Part shown: positions 53,271 to 62,634 of the stretch, in pieces
How positions within the stretch are numbered: position 1 is the stretch's first letter
Layout of the letters: the number at the start of each line of letters is the position of its first letter
DNA from: Pseudolabrys taiwanensis
GTDB lineage: Bacteria > Pseudomonadota > Alphaproteobacteria > Rhizobiales > Xanthobacteraceae
NCBI RefSeq assembly: GCF_003367395.1
Contig: NZ_CP031417.1
Span: 2,914,001 to 2,978,000, forward strand
DNA length: 64,000 nt
Direction of reading: 5' to 3'
The notes under the pieces: model-generated
What the model was told of the DNA's origin: nothing
Database searches by the model: none
What the model saw: only the letters and a program-made list of their open reading frames with translations
Made by a program: the position numbers and the translations under genes

Positions 53271-53597
53271 CTAGAATGGAATGTGCTCGTCGTCGAGGCG
53301 CTCGATCGCGTCTTCCGCCATGCCGAGCAGATAGCCGGCGGCGACACGGACGAGCGTCCATTCGCCCGGCGCGGGCGCCTTCCAGATCGTGACCAGATCG
53401 GGCGGCGCAAGGATCTCGATGCGCTCGCAACGCTCTCCAAACCACGCGTCGTACTCTTCTACGCTGAGCAGGCGCACACGGCGCAGCGCGTAGCAAAAGC
53501 GCTGGCCCCGCCGGATCAGCCGCCATGAGCCCATCGGCATCGGCGCCAGCTTCAGGCGCGTCCAGGCCACGTTTGGCTCAGTGCTGTCCACGACCAT
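53271..53597 (-). CDS. Hypothetical protein
   Basis: A 108-aa protein with no signal peptide. It has strand-rich segments (SWRLIRRGQRFCYALRRVRL, then RIEILAPPDLVTIWKA) and an acidic C-terminus. I do not recognise it. It lies opposite to ardC, with 50 bases between their stops. Confidence 0.5.
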   Translation of the reverse strand: MVVDSTEPNVAWTRLKLAPMPMGSWRLIRRGQRFCYALRRVRLLSVEEYDAWFGERCERIEILAPPDLVTIWKAPAPGEWTLVRVAAGYLLGMAEDAIERLDDEHIPF

Positions 53598-53804
53598 TGC
53601 GCCCTTCTTCGGCAGCGGTCACGGCCGTTCTGCGCTCGGTAGAGCCCTCCGGCGCAGCCATGATGATGTGTTTGACCGTCATCACCACAAAATGGCGCGC
53701 GGTTGCGAGGATCGCAACCGCGCGCCGAATTTTGACATGCGCTCGTATGTGTCAAGATATGACGGGACGATGCGCCTTGTTCTGATCCCGCTGCATGGCT
53801 GGTT

Positions 53805-54137
53805 CTAGAATTCGCCGGCCCATCCCTGCGACGTCTTGAACAACCGCCCTCTCATGGGATTCCCGTAACGCACATGGCCATCCGGGCCTTTCGTGCCCCA
53901 CCGGAAGTCACAGACATAACCGGGCGCACCCTGCGCGTCTTTACACCCGGATTTCTCGACCACGCCGTTCTTCTTCATGGCATCGAGATTGGCCTGGCTG
54001 CCGGCCAGCATTCCCAATGTCATCTGGAATTTAGGGTCGGCATTAAGCGCTTTCAAAATGTCATCCGAATTTGGCTCGCCGGAGCAGGCGGCGAGCAGGA
54101 GGCTTGCGAATGCGGGAAGGAGAACGCGTCGTTTCAT
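53805..54137 (-). CDS. Small lipoprotein
   Basis: A 110-aa protein starting at the ATG at 54137: MKRRVLLPAFASLLLAACSG gives a clear lipobox (LAAC). The mature part has an alternating-charge helix (DDILKALNADPKFQMTLGML) and a Cys-rich CDFRWGTKGPDG region. It follows a secreted protein gene by eight bases and is likely co-transcribed with it. Function unknown. Confidence 0.65.
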   Translation of the reverse strand: MKRRVLLPAFASLLLAACSGEPNSDDILKALNADPKFQMTLGMLAGSQANLDAMKKNGVVEKSGCKDAQGAPGYVCDFRWGTKGPDGHVRYGNPMRGRLFKTSQGWAGEF

Positions 54138-54145
54138 GATCCCAC

Positions 54146-55045
54146 CTAGAGCTTGGGCGCGGCGCCGCTGTGCGATTGCAGGCCCCGCACATACGCTTCG
54201 ACAAAGGCGTAGTCGGTTTCCTTGTTCGCCTTGGCGCGTTCCTGGTCGCTCAGATAGAACTCCGCCGAGGCGGCGTGCTCGCGCGAAATCCCGAATCCGA
54301 ACCGCACCACCAGCGAGACATCGCAGGCGCCGCTCGCATTGATGCTCCGGGCAAAGCTTCGCATCTCGGTGCCGACCACTTCCACGGCGCACTGGCCGTC
54401 TTGCGTGGGCGGGTTGGGTGCGACCAACCGGCCATTGTCGTACTGATAGCGATAGGTATTGCCCGAGGGGCCAATGGGCTGGGGCCGTGCGCCGCCCATC
54501 TTGTCGCTTAGGGCCTGCAGGAACGTCGCGATGGCAACCTGATTGCCGTTGTCGAAGGAAAGCGAGCGACGCACCGCATAGACCTGCGCCCCCGAAGATG
54601 GGGCGCTCAGCAGAACATGGATCGTCTCGTCGATCTTCGAATTGCCGCTTGGCAGCTTTCGCCGCAGGAATATCTGTCCCACGAATTGGGCCGTGATCTG
54701 GCCGCCCGGCGTTTGATAGCGAATGATCGTCTCGCGCTCCTCGATTGGCGGTGCATCGCTCGCGCCCGACATCTGGCCGAGTTGCCGGAGCATAAAATCA
54801 TTGGCCGTGTTTCCGGCGGGCTTTGGCGCTGCAGGGTATTCGTCAGCCAGCTTCTGCAGCTTGGCTTTGACCTCCGCGTAACTGTCGCCGAGCTCGATGC
54901 CGAGAATATCGAGCTTGAGGCCCGGTGGCTGGTTCAGCCCCTTCGGCAGATTGGTCACCTGCTTCCATTCGATCGATTGCTGCGCGTGCGCAGGGACGGT
55001 CAGCGCGAGCATGGCCGCGCCGACCGCCCAGAAGATATGCTTCAC
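54146..55045 (-). CDS. Secreted protein of unknown function
   Basis: A 299-aa precursor from a GTG at 55045 preceded by GGAGGG. The signal peptide HIFWAVGAAMLALTVPAHAQ is clear. The mature part contains LDILGIELGDSYAEVKAKLQ near residues 45-64, and a tail with FYLSDQERAKANKETDYA. I recognise no family. It precedes the lipoprotein, suggesting an envelope role. Confidence 0.6.
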   Translation of the reverse strand: MKHIFWAVGAAMLALTVPAHAQQSIEWKQVTNLPKGLNQPPGLKLDILGIELGDSYAEVKAKLQKLADEYPAAPKPAGNTANDFMLRQLGQMSGASDAPPIEERETIIRYQTPGGQITAQFVGQIFLRRKLPSGNSKIDETIHVLLSAPSSGAQVYAVRRSLSFDNGNQVAIATFLQALSDKMGGARPQPIGPSGNTYRYQYDNGRLVAPNPPTQDGQCAVEVVGTEMRSFARSINASGACDVSLVVRFGFGISREHAASAEFYLSDQERAKANKETDYAFVEAYVRGLQSHSGAAPKL

Positions 55046-55065
55046 GGTATTCCCTCCACGGAATG

Positions 55066-55096
55066 AAAAAGGGGCATCCGCGTAAACGGATGCCCC
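55066..55096 (-). terminator. Rho-independent terminator after the 54-aa gene
   Basis: A perfect 10-bp stem GGGGCATCCG/CGGATGCCCC (55071-55080 and 55087-55096) is followed, on the minus strand, by TTTTT. It lies eight bases beyond the stop of the small gene at 55104. Confidence 0.82.
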
Positions 55097-55103
55097 AGGA
55101 CGC

Positions 55104-55268
55104 TCAGCGCTTGCGCTCGTCGTCGAGACGGCGCTGACGTTCGAGTTCTGCGTCGTAGGCGTTGCGCGTCGTCCAGTCGGCTTGCTGTTCGGTAAGCTTC
55201 GGGGTCTGGGGATTGAGGGCATAATCCGAGCGCGCCTGCTGGCGGGCGGATTCTTCGCTGTTGGCCAT
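55104..55268 (-). CDS. 54-residue charged protein
   Basis: Starts with ATG at 55268 after a GGAG, seven bases upstream, and ends at a TGA followed directly by a strong terminator. The product begins MANSEESARQQARSDYALNP and ends with a highly charged helix, AELERQRRLDDERKR. It has no signal peptide. The tight start signal and terminator support it as a real gene. Function unknown; helical charged tails can bind nucleic acid or partners. Confidence 0.65.
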   Translation of the reverse strand: MANSEESARQQARSDYALNPQTPKLTEQQADWTTRNAYDAELERQRRLDDERKR

Positions 55269-55366
55269 CGGATACTCCGTTCACTACAGGTCGTGAATCA
55301 AAACAGCCCCGGACCGATACGGTCCAAAGGCTGCGGCGAAGGCGGAGTCGGCTTATGCGGGAGCCA

Positions 55367-55519
55367 ACAGAATTGCCTATTCTGTCTGGTGCGTGAAAAA
55401 ATGCCGGATTTATCGCTTGCGGCGGGATTCTGCGATTGCTAGATTCTTAACTATCGCGCGGAGCGAAAGGCCGAAAACAGGCCGCTTCCGGGATAATCCA
55501 ACAGAATAGGCAAGACTGT
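55367..55519 (+). promoter_or_regulatory. Candidate invertible segment between two recombination-like sites
   Basis: Site A, ACAGAAT-TGCCT-ATTCTGT, is at 55367-55385; site B, ACAGAAT-AGGCA-AGACTGT, at 55501-55519. The spacers are reverse complements, so TGCCTATTCTGT is present in inverted orientation. The 115 bases between carry TTGCGG (55417-55422), a 17-base spacer and TAGATT (55440-55445). The single-domain recombinase gene follows at 55554. This is the layout of a DNA switch, but the sites could also be operators. Confidence 0.5.
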
Positions 55520-55553
55520 CGCAAGACCCCCAAGCGGCGTCGGGAGCGACTTC

Positions 55554-56144
55554 ATGCGTGTTCAGTCCAGAGGCCAGTTATCGCTCTATACCGCTGCCGG
55601 AGAGCGGAAGTACGTGAACGAGGCCGAACGGAACGCCCTGATCGCGGCAGCGCGGGCTTGTCCCAGCCGGAAACTGCGAACCTTCTGCCTGACGTTGGTA
55701 TACACGGGCTGCCGGATTTCCGAGGCGCTGGCGATATCGGGGCGGTCCCTCGAACTCGCGTCCGGCTTTATCGTCGTGCGCTCGCTGAAGAAGCGCAACG
55801 GCGCCATTGTTTTCCGAGAGGTCCCGGTGCCGCCTCAGCTGCTTGAGGAGCTTCTGGCAACGCACGACTTGAGCGAGCCCGACAAAGATAAGCTTTGGCC
55901 GTGGTGCCGCGCGCATGCTTGGTGTCTCATCAAGGGCCTCATGGCCGACGCCGGCATCGCGGACGGCATTCATGCCACGCCGAAAGGCCTCCGCCATGGC
56001 TTTGGCCTGCATGCGGTCAGGTCGGGAGTGCCGATAAACTTCATCCAGCGCTGGCTTGGCCACGCGCGCATGGAGACGACGGCGATCTATCTTCAGGCCA
56101 TGGGTGTCGAAGAGCGGGAAATTGCGGCGCGCATGTGGGCATAA
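55554..56144 (+). CDS. Single-domain tyrosine recombinase (FimB/FimE size)
   Basis: A 196-aa enzyme with only the catalytic domain. Arg54 (GCRISEAL), Lys79/80, Arg147 (GLRHGF), His170 (WLGHARMETT) and nucleophile Tyr179 are present. The usual His of box II (HxxR) is replaced by Lys144. No N-terminal core-binding domain exists, as in FimB and FimE (about 200 aa), which flip a promoter. Its 196-aa size and the inverted sites just upstream suggest a DNA inverter or resolvase, rather than a full-size integrase. Confidence 0.85.
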   Translation: MRVQSRGQLSLYTAAGERKYVNEAERNALIAAARACPSRKLRTFCLTLVYTGCRISEALAISGRSLELASGFIVVRSLKKRNGAIVFREVPVPPQLLEELLATHDLSEPDKDKLWPWCRAHAWCLIKGLMADAGIADGIHATPKGLRHGFGLHAVRSGVPINFIQRWLGHARMETTAIYLQAMGVEEREIAARMWA

Positions 56145-58586
56145 TCATCGAACATTCGCGCAGATCGCGGTCACGCGGACAGACGAGCCGTTCGCCATGC
56201 AGTGATACGCGTTGTTCCCGGTAGGCTCATGTTGATAGCTTACCCAGGCAGACATAAGCCAGCAGCCGCCACCGGTGACATATTTTCCAGCTGGACAGGT
56301 TGCCACACAGTCTACCGCGGATCCGCAGTTATTGACGACTTGCTGGTAGCCGACTTTGATATTTCCCCCGCCAAGATCAAGACGTTCGGATGGATTTGTC
56401 GTTCCAATGCCAACACTGCCGGACTCCGTGATACGCAAAACCTCGGGATTGTTCTGGAACGTTTGCGATCCGTCTCCGATATTGAATGAGATTCCTGCAC
56501 TTCCTTGACTGTTGTAGATTTCTGTAAGGCCTGTCGACTGGTTCACGCCGATTCCGCCGATCGGATCTCCTCCTGCTCTTCTAAACGCGATTACGCTCGA
56601 ATTCGCCGTATTTGCCGTGCCGACCACCACCGATCCGTTTACATCCAATTTTGCTGAAGGGCTCACCGAGCCAATACCGACGTTGCCATTTCCGAGGACG
56701 TTCAGCATCGCCGAGTTTACGGTGGCATTGCCGAGCGAAATGTATGAGCTCGACGGCGTCGTACTGTTGTAGGTGTAGGTCAACGCGCCTTGGGCATAGT
56801 TTGTCGCGCTGTCCTTTCCGACAACGATCTGAGACAGCAAGCCATTGCCTTGGTTCGGTGCAAGGAATTGCGCCAGCCTCACGCTCGTCCCCGTGGCCTG
56901 AACATCGAGAGGGGCCACCGGCGAAGCCGTGCCGATGCCTACGTTCCCGACAGGGTCGATGCGCATGCGTTCCGCATTGTCAGTCAAGAACCTCAATGGT
57001 GTCGCGTTTTGCGTGAAAAGGCGCCCTCCACTTGCATAGTCCAATATGACGGCAGCACCACCGTTAACGAGGGCTGTGGCGGCTCCCAACGAGGCATAAG
57101 CTCCAGCGTTCACCACTCCAGCTCCGGACGGAGTCGTTATGCCGATACCAACATTGCCGCCAGAAAAATTAATGCCGCCTGGCACATCTATCCATTGGGA
57201 AGAGCCTCCGCCGGTCGGCAAGGACACGAAGTAATAACTGGCTATGCCGATAAATGACGTACCACCGCAAGATGTTCCGTTATTGCAAAGGACTCGGTAA
57301 TATTCGCCGGCTTTAATGGGCACTGTCATGTAGACGGTGCCCAAATAGCCCGTACCGTTGTTATAGCTATACTGGAGACCACGTTGGGTCGTCGGTGGAT
57401 TGCTGGTATCTGCATTGACCGACAGGAAACTCTGGCCGCTTGCGCCATCTTGCCTACCTTGGACGATCAAAAGTCCGTCGGACGTTGCGGGGCCATAAAC
57501 CGTTCCTAACGTTAAGGTGCCCGAGCGGGACATGGGTTCGCTTGGTCCGCCGCCAGACACCGAGCCCGGTTCCCATTTGCTGGACGTCGAATTCCAGATC
57601 AGCGCCTGTCCATTGCTCTGTGAACCCACACTGACATCGCTCAGGCCCGAAAGCGTGGATGAGCCGGCCCCGCCGCTCCCTCCCACCGCGGTCCATGCCG
57701 TGCCGTCGTAATAGTTCAGAGCCTTGTCGGTGGTGTTGTAGACGACAAGACCTACCGCGGGCGATGAAATCAGATCACGTTGCGCTGCGGTCATGCGGGG
57801 CGGCAAAAACCCTCTGTCCGTCGCGGTCAGGTCGAGCAGCGCCGACGGTTTGGGAACATTAATGCCGAGAGAGGCGCTGCCGGTCGGCAGCAATGCGAAC
57901 ACCGTCTTGCCCACCGTATCGTCGTAGTTGGCGATCGTGATTCCATTTTGCCAAGACGTGTGCGGATCGCTGTCGCCGTGCGCAATGATGTGCCATCCCT
58001 TATTGCTGCTGCCGACAACGTTGCCGTCCGTGCCCTTGGTCTGAAAATCAATTCCCGTAACGGTGCTGTTATCGCCCGTGAGTACGAGGCGCGTATCAGC
58101 GGATGATGCCACGTGCAGAGTCACCGCCGGCGCTGCCGTCCCTACGCCAAGACGGTGATTTGCCGCGTCGTACACGAAGGTTGAATCCGCCGCGAATGCT
58201 CCCGTACCAACATTACGGAATTGCACTTCGTCGGCAGAGCCCGCCGCGGTGCCGATGGCGCCCTCGCCTTGCAGGGAGACCCAGTTCGTGCCGTCGCAGA
58301 CCTTGAGCGCGCTGGCCGCGCTGTCATAGATGAGCGTGCCGTCCTTAATGGCTGACGCCAGTTGCGAGGCGGACGCCGCCTGCACGCCATTCGCGGCAAG
58401 GAAACTGATCGCCATGTCATCGGCGTTGCCGATAGGGGCGGCCGGACAATCCGCGCGTGCGGCGGACGGATGCGCGAGAATCGCGAAGAAGACTGCGATG
58501 CACAGGGTCCGGACGCCCGACAAATAAGGCTGTGGGGGCCCGGCTTCACCGAGCGCCCGGATGCTGTGCACCTTAAACTGCTTCAA
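56145..58586 (-). CDS. Secreted fibre-like protein with GNVGIGT repeats
   Basis: An 813-aa protein; the TTG at 58586 is chosen because GGAGG precedes it and it overlaps the previous stop by four bases. The N-terminus carries a signal peptide (VRTLCIAVFFAILAHPSAAR, then ADC). The long middle holds repeated motifs such as NVGIGTASPVAPLDVQA, typical of tail-fibre-like or pentameric surface fibres. The C-terminal part after residue 750 is Cys-rich and globular, without an S74 chaperone. Stop codons of this gene and the recombinase meet tail to tail. Confidence 0.72.
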   Translation of the reverse strand: MKQFKVHSIRALGEAGPPQPYLSGVRTLCIAVFFAILAHPSAARADCPAAPIGNADDMAISFLAANGVQAASASQLASAIKDGTLIYDSAASALKVCDGTNWVSLQGEGAIGTAAGSADEVQFRNVGTGAFAADSTFVYDAANHRLGVGTAAPAVTLHVASSADTRLVLTGDNSTVTGIDFQTKGTDGNVVGSSNKGWHIIAHGDSDPHTSWQNGITIANYDDTVGKTVFALLPTGSASLGINVPKPSALLDLTATDRGFLPPRMTAAQRDLISSPAVGLVVYNTTDKALNYYDGTAWTAVGGSGGAGSSTLSGLSDVSVGSQSNGQALIWNSTSSKWEPGSVSGGGPSEPMSRSGTLTLGTVYGPATSDGLLIVQGRQDGASGQSFLSVNADTSNPPTTQRGLQYSYNNGTGYLGTVYMTVPIKAGEYYRVLCNNGTSCGGTSFIGIASYYFVSLPTGGGSSQWIDVPGGINFSGGNVGIGITTPSGAGVVNAGAYASLGAATALVNGGAAVILDYASGGRLFTQNATPLRFLTDNAERMRIDPVGNVGIGTASPVAPLDVQATGTSVRLAQFLAPNQGNGLLSQIVVGKDSATNYAQGALTYTYNSTTPSSSYISLGNATVNSAMLNVLGNGNVGIGSVSPSAKLDVNGSVVVGTANTANSSVIAFRRAGGDPIGGIGVNQSTGLTEIYNSQGSAGISFNIGDGSQTFQNNPEVLRITESGSVGIGTTNPSERLDLGGGNIKVGYQQVVNNCGSAVDCVATCPAGKYVTGGGCWLMSAWVSYQHEPTGNNAYHCMANGSSVRVTAICANVR

Positions 58587-58909
58587 CGCGCCTCCTTCGT
58601 GGGGGGCTTCGATATCACCATGCCTTTCGGGGCATACACCGCGCCTTCGAAGGGCACCGAGCCGTTGCTGAGGCCAGTTACCCTGGCATCGAGCGTCGCG
58701 AGTGCGTCCACCATGCATGCCAGCGCGACTCGGTCCTGCCCAGGATCGTTCGCATTGAGCGCGCGGCGCGCTTCGGCCACCGCTCGTGACACGCCCGTCT
58801 CGCAGGCCGGTCTTGCCGGGGCCGAAACCGTGGAGGCCAGTGCGACCGCCGCAAACGCGAGCAGGCCACCCGCTGCAATAATCAGTGCAATGCGTTCAAA
58901 TCTGATCAT
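58583..58909 (-). CDS. Small secreted/membrane-anchored protein in the fibre operon
   Basis: A 108-aa protein with one N-terminal hydrophobic helix (ALIIAAGGLLAFAAVALAST) and a helical periplasmic part. It is joined to the large fibre gene upstream by an ATGA overlap and to the one downstream by a TTGA overlap. Unknown function; a chaperone or anchor for the fibres is likely by context. Confidence 0.6.
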   Translation of the reverse strand: MIRFERIALIIAAGGLLAFAAVALASTVSAPARPACETGVSRAVAEARRALNANDPGQDRVALACMVDALATLDARVTGLSNGSVPFEGAVYAPKGMVISKPPTKEAR

Positions 58910-61900
58910 GATCCTCCCTTGTGAGCCGCGACGGGGTGGCGTGCCTTCTTCAGCACGTCGATCTCCGCACGCAGGGCGCGGAATTCCTTTTCTTCATTGT
59001 CGTTGGCAGCCTTCAGGGCGGCGCGCAGGTTGTCATTATCCGCCTTAAGCTCCTGAATGGCCCTTGTCAGCACTGGAATGATCTCGGTGTATTTAAGGCC
59101 CTTGGTCCGATCCTTGTCGTCTTGAGTGAGGACGATGGAGGGCAGCACCTGTTCGACCTCCTGCGCGATGAAACCGAGTTGCTCGCCCTTCATCCCGTCG
59201 TCTACCGGCTGCTTCCACAGAAACGAGACGGGCCGCAGCTTCATGACCTTCGCCAATTCCCCTTCTGGCAATGTGTGAATATCCTTCTTGTGCCTGATAT
59301 CCGAGAGAGCGCCCGCCGCACCCGTGGCATAAGCGGTGCCGGTCACGTTCAGGGCGTAGCTCGCGTTCGGGCCGCCGCCAATGCCGACATTCCCGGCATG
59401 GTTCACCTGCATCGCCGTGGCGGTCCAGGAGGTATTGTCATCCGAAACCGGTCCCAGCGTCAGGTAGCCGCTTCCGACCGCCATCTGAAAACGTTTCGAC
59501 CCGGCCGTGGCGCTATCGTCCATCATCTGGAAATTGGCGCCTCCGCTTGTATGCAGAAAGATTGTATTGCCGGCGACTTCGAACTTTGCCGTTGGTGAGG
59601 CCGTTCCCACGCCGATCCTGCCGGATCGGTCAAGATACAAGACCGCGGATGTTTGCCAGCTTGAGAAATCGTCCGCCGTCGTGCCGAAATACAACCCGTT
59701 ATTGTTCTGAACTTGCCAGCTCTGTGAACCGGAGGCGGCCGAACTATTGTTGAGACGCAAGACCGGCGTAACCGCGCTTAGCCTAAGCCCGCCGGCGACC
59801 TGAAGCCGGTCCAAAGGCGTTGTGACGCCAATGCCGACATTGCCGTTTGAATCGATCCGCATTCGCTCAAGCGAATTGGTGCCAAACACAATAGGCTTAT
59901 TAATGGCCGTGCCTATAGCAAGTCCGTTGCCGTTCGTAGCTCCGGCAGGCACTACTATTTCGCTCCATCCCCCTAACGTTAAGCCATAGCGCGTGACCGT
60001 CCGTTCGCTGGCATGCGCCAGAATATAAAGGGAAGAATCAACGGAATTGTCGGCGGATTCGGTCTGAGCATAAAATCCACTGAAAGAATTGACGTTGTCC
60101 CATTTGACCTCGGACTGAACCAAAGGTGCCGTTGCCGTCGAATACACATGCAATGGCGTGCCGGGCGTCGCCGTGCCGATGCCGACATTGCCAGAGGCGT
60201 CGATGCGCATGCGCTCGGCCGACGTCGTGCTGTTATTCGGCGTGGTGTAAAAATTCATGTAAGAACCATTCGCCGTCGTCGTCCATGCCTGTGAAGACAA
60301 CATGCCTATAAAGGACGCAGCAGCTGAGGTCCACGCCGAGCCGTTGTAGCCACGTCCCCCGAAATAAGCGAGATACTCGTCCGCCCCTGCGATTGCTGCG
60401 AGCGAGCCAACGGATCCATCCGCGCGTCGTCCGATAAACCCAGGCGAGCCGACGCCGACCGTAGTCAAGAATATCCGCGGCGGGACAGCATTGGCATCAG
60501 TAAAGACTTCAAGCCTCTCCGCCGGTGTCGCCGTGCCAATGCCGACATTGCCGCCCGCATAATTGATGCCGCCGGTGACATCCGACCATTGCGACGACCC
60601 GCCGCTAGGACCCCCGCCGTTCAGCAATATGCCAGTCATGTAGGTTTGCGCGGGAACGCCGGAAAGCGTGGTACTGCCGGTAATGGATTCGGCGCGTGCT
60701 TCGATATAATCGGTGGTGCCGTTCATATCGACGATCGCGCTGACGGGCGTGATGCCGTTGGATGCGGCACTATAGCTTTGCGCCACGGTCGACGTGTTTT
60801 TGAATATCGAAGAGATCGTCGTAGCGTTCGCCATATACGTGCTCAGGACGATAAGATATTTTCCCGCCACGGTCGGCGTAAAACGGTTGGACGCGAAATT
60901 ATTGTTAGTGTCGTACACTTCATTCGGCCAGGTGACGACCGTCTGGCCCGATGTGGGCTGCGTCGCGCCGTTCTTATCGACGTGGAACGCCACCTGGGCA
61001 CTGCCACTGCCTGAAATGGTCTGCGCTTCCCATTTATTGGTGCTGCCGTTGTAGACCAGCGACTTTCCGTTGGCCGCGCCCGAGGCATCGACATCACTCA
61101 GGCCCGCCAGCGTGGACGCGCCGCCGATACCGCCGCCGCTCAACCTGGCCCCGGAGAAAACCGCGGACGCGAGCATCACGCTTGTGTCCGTGTACGCTGC
61201 CAACCTCACGGTATCGCCCGCATTCAATTTCAGAACAGCCGAAACATGGCTGATCGGATGCGACGCTGCGCCCGTTGTCGAATTAAAGCGTGAACCATAA
61301 TTGATTGTGCCGATGCCATTAACGGCAAACTGGGTGTAGTAGTTCGTCGGGTTACCGACGACCTGAACGTTACCCGCGAACACGTACACACCAGAGGCAG
61401 GCGCCGTAAAAGTGCCGGTCGATGGATTGATATCGCTGTGGGTATCAAACGATACACTGGTATACACTATAACGTTCGTGCCTATAGCAAGCGTCCCGCC
61501 GGATGGGGCCGTAGCACTGAATGCCGAGGACGGATCGGCGGTGCCGGCGCTGACCGTCTGCCACTTGCCGGCCGTGCCACTGTATTTTAGGATGTTGCCG
61601 TCCGCGAGGCCGGTCGCATCAACATCACTTAGTCCTGAAAGCACGCCGACGGGGGCGTCCTGCGTGCACTCCAGCCCGTTGCCGCCGGCATTGGCGGCAC
61701 ACCATTTATTGGCGGTCAGCGTGCCGATGCGCGCATCGGTAACGCCACCGCCCATCGAGACCCAGTTCACGCCGTCGCAGTACTGAACGATGTTGTAATC
61801 GTCGTTGTACATGATGTTGCCTTCATCCGCATCCGGATAATGGCAGGCGGCTTGGACCGGCTGTGCCACCGCAAGAAGAATGAGACCTAAGACGGGCAAT

Positions 61901-61914
61901 AACCAGCGACGCAT
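58906..61914 (-). CDS. Secreted fibre protein with S74 intramolecular chaperone
   Basis: A 1002-aa protein. The ATG at 61914 is chosen because GGAG precedes it by seven bases and it yields an ideal signal peptide (MRRWLLPVLGLILLAVAQPV). The body has many GNVGIGTATP-like repeats. The C-terminus starts LSDIRHKKDIHTL and continues with LGFIAQEVEQVLP, the S74 chaperone that trimerises fibres and cuts itself off at the conserved Ser. Phage tail spikes have this end but no signal peptide, so this is likely a cell-surface fibre. Confidence 0.85.
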   Translation of the reverse strand: MRRWLLPVLGLILLAVAQPVQAACHYPDADEGNIMYNDDYNIVQYCDGVNWVSMGGGVTDARIGTLTANKWCAANAGGNGLECTQDAPVGVLSGLSDVDATGLADGNILKYSGTAGKWQTVSAGTADPSSAFSATAPSGGTLAIGTNVIVYTSVSFDTHSDINPSTGTFTAPASGVYVFAGNVQVVGNPTNYYTQFAVNGIGTINYGSRFNSTTGAASHPISHVSAVLKLNAGDTVRLAAYTDTSVMLASAVFSGARLSGGGIGGASTLAGLSDVDASGAANGKSLVYNGSTNKWEAQTISGSGSAQVAFHVDKNGATQPTSGQTVVTWPNEVYDTNNNFASNRFTPTVAGKYLIVLSTYMANATTISSIFKNTSTVAQSYSAASNGITPVSAIVDMNGTTDYIEARAESITGSTTLSGVPAQTYMTGILLNGGGPSGGSSQWSDVTGGINYAGGNVGIGTATPAERLEVFTDANAVPPRIFLTTVGVGSPGFIGRRADGSVGSLAAIAGADEYLAYFGGRGYNGSAWTSAAASFIGMLSSQAWTTTANGSYMNFYTTPNNSTTSAERMRIDASGNVGIGTATPGTPLHVYSTATAPLVQSEVKWDNVNSFSGFYAQTESADNSVDSSLYILAHASERTVTRYGLTLGGWSEIVVPAGATNGNGLAIGTAINKPIVFGTNSLERMRIDSNGNVGIGVTTPLDRLQVAGGLRLSAVTPVLRLNNSSAASGSQSWQVQNNNGLYFGTTADDFSSWQTSAVLYLDRSGRIGVGTASPTAKFEVAGNTIFLHTSGGANFQMMDDSATAGSKRFQMAVGSGYLTLGPVSDDNTSWTATAMQVNHAGNVGIGGGPNASYALNVTGTAYATGAAGALSDIRHKKDIHTLPEGELAKVMKLRPVSFLWKQPVDDGMKGEQLGFIAQEVEQVLPSIVLTQDDKDRTKGLKYTEIIPVLTRAIQELKADNDNLRAALKAANDNEEKEFRALRAEIDVLKKARHPVAAHKGGS

Positions 61915-62634
61915 CAAACTCCGTTTGCCAATAGCCACCAGACCGGCGCGCACACGCTGGCTGGTGGCCGGGAGTTCGAAACCGTCATAGATAGGAAACG
62001 GCGCGGCGCTCTTTGGCCGCGGAGGCTTGGACATACAACGCCGCCTCCCGGCCATGCGACCGAGAAGCGACATGTTTTCCGGCACATGTCTGCCGCTATC
62101 TATTAAGGGTTTCGACGCCCCGGACCGGCTCAACTCGCTCAGTCCTTATCCTAGTCTACGTGCGATCAGCAACAGCGGTCAATTTAGTTTCGCAAGATGG
62201 CGGATTTCCGCCATTTGTAGGCGGGCGATTGCCGCATCCTGCTCCTGCTCAACGTCAATTCCCTCACATGCACAGTCGGACAGCGTTAAGCGACGAGGCC
62301 GATTTTCCTTTGCCGCTCCGAACTCAGTCGGCCGGGACAATCCGGGGCCGGTCATCCTAGCGACCTCGGTGCGAATACACGGCTGCTGGCTTTGGTCTCA
62401 GCGTCTCCTTTCCATCAACCCGGCGGATTCCACGACGGCCTTGATGATGGGGAACTAACCGGCACCGGTCATCGGTAAACGCGGCTCGCTTCCGCGGCTT
62501 CGCCTTGTGCAGCTCCGCCCCCTTCGGGAGCGCCTCCGGCGCTGCGTGTGACCGCCGCCCTTTGGTGCGCGGTTTTCACGTTCCCACAAGGCCAGGCGTG
62601 GTGCCGGGCCGAACTGAAAACGAAGGAGACTACA
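61915..62634. promoter_or_regulatory. Upstream region of the fibre operon and of the 62635 gene
   Basis: No gene is supported over 720 bases. It must contain the promoters of the minus-strand fibre operon and of the plus-strand small genes. An ATGGCGGATTTCCGCCAT palindrome lies near 62198-62215. The 62461-62634 part is GC-rich and repetitive (CTTCG and CTCCG runs), like the leaders of ardC and the ParB-like gene. Confidence 0.45.

Noticed and set aside
55554..56144. Integrase that inserted the whole element
   Set aside because: It lacks the N-terminal DNA-binding domains of phage/ICE integrases and is placed internally; a local inverter or resolvase is the better reading.
56145..61914. Prophage tail-fibre genes
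   Set aside because: Signal peptides on the large proteins and absence of other phage genes argue for surface fibres, despite the S74 domain.
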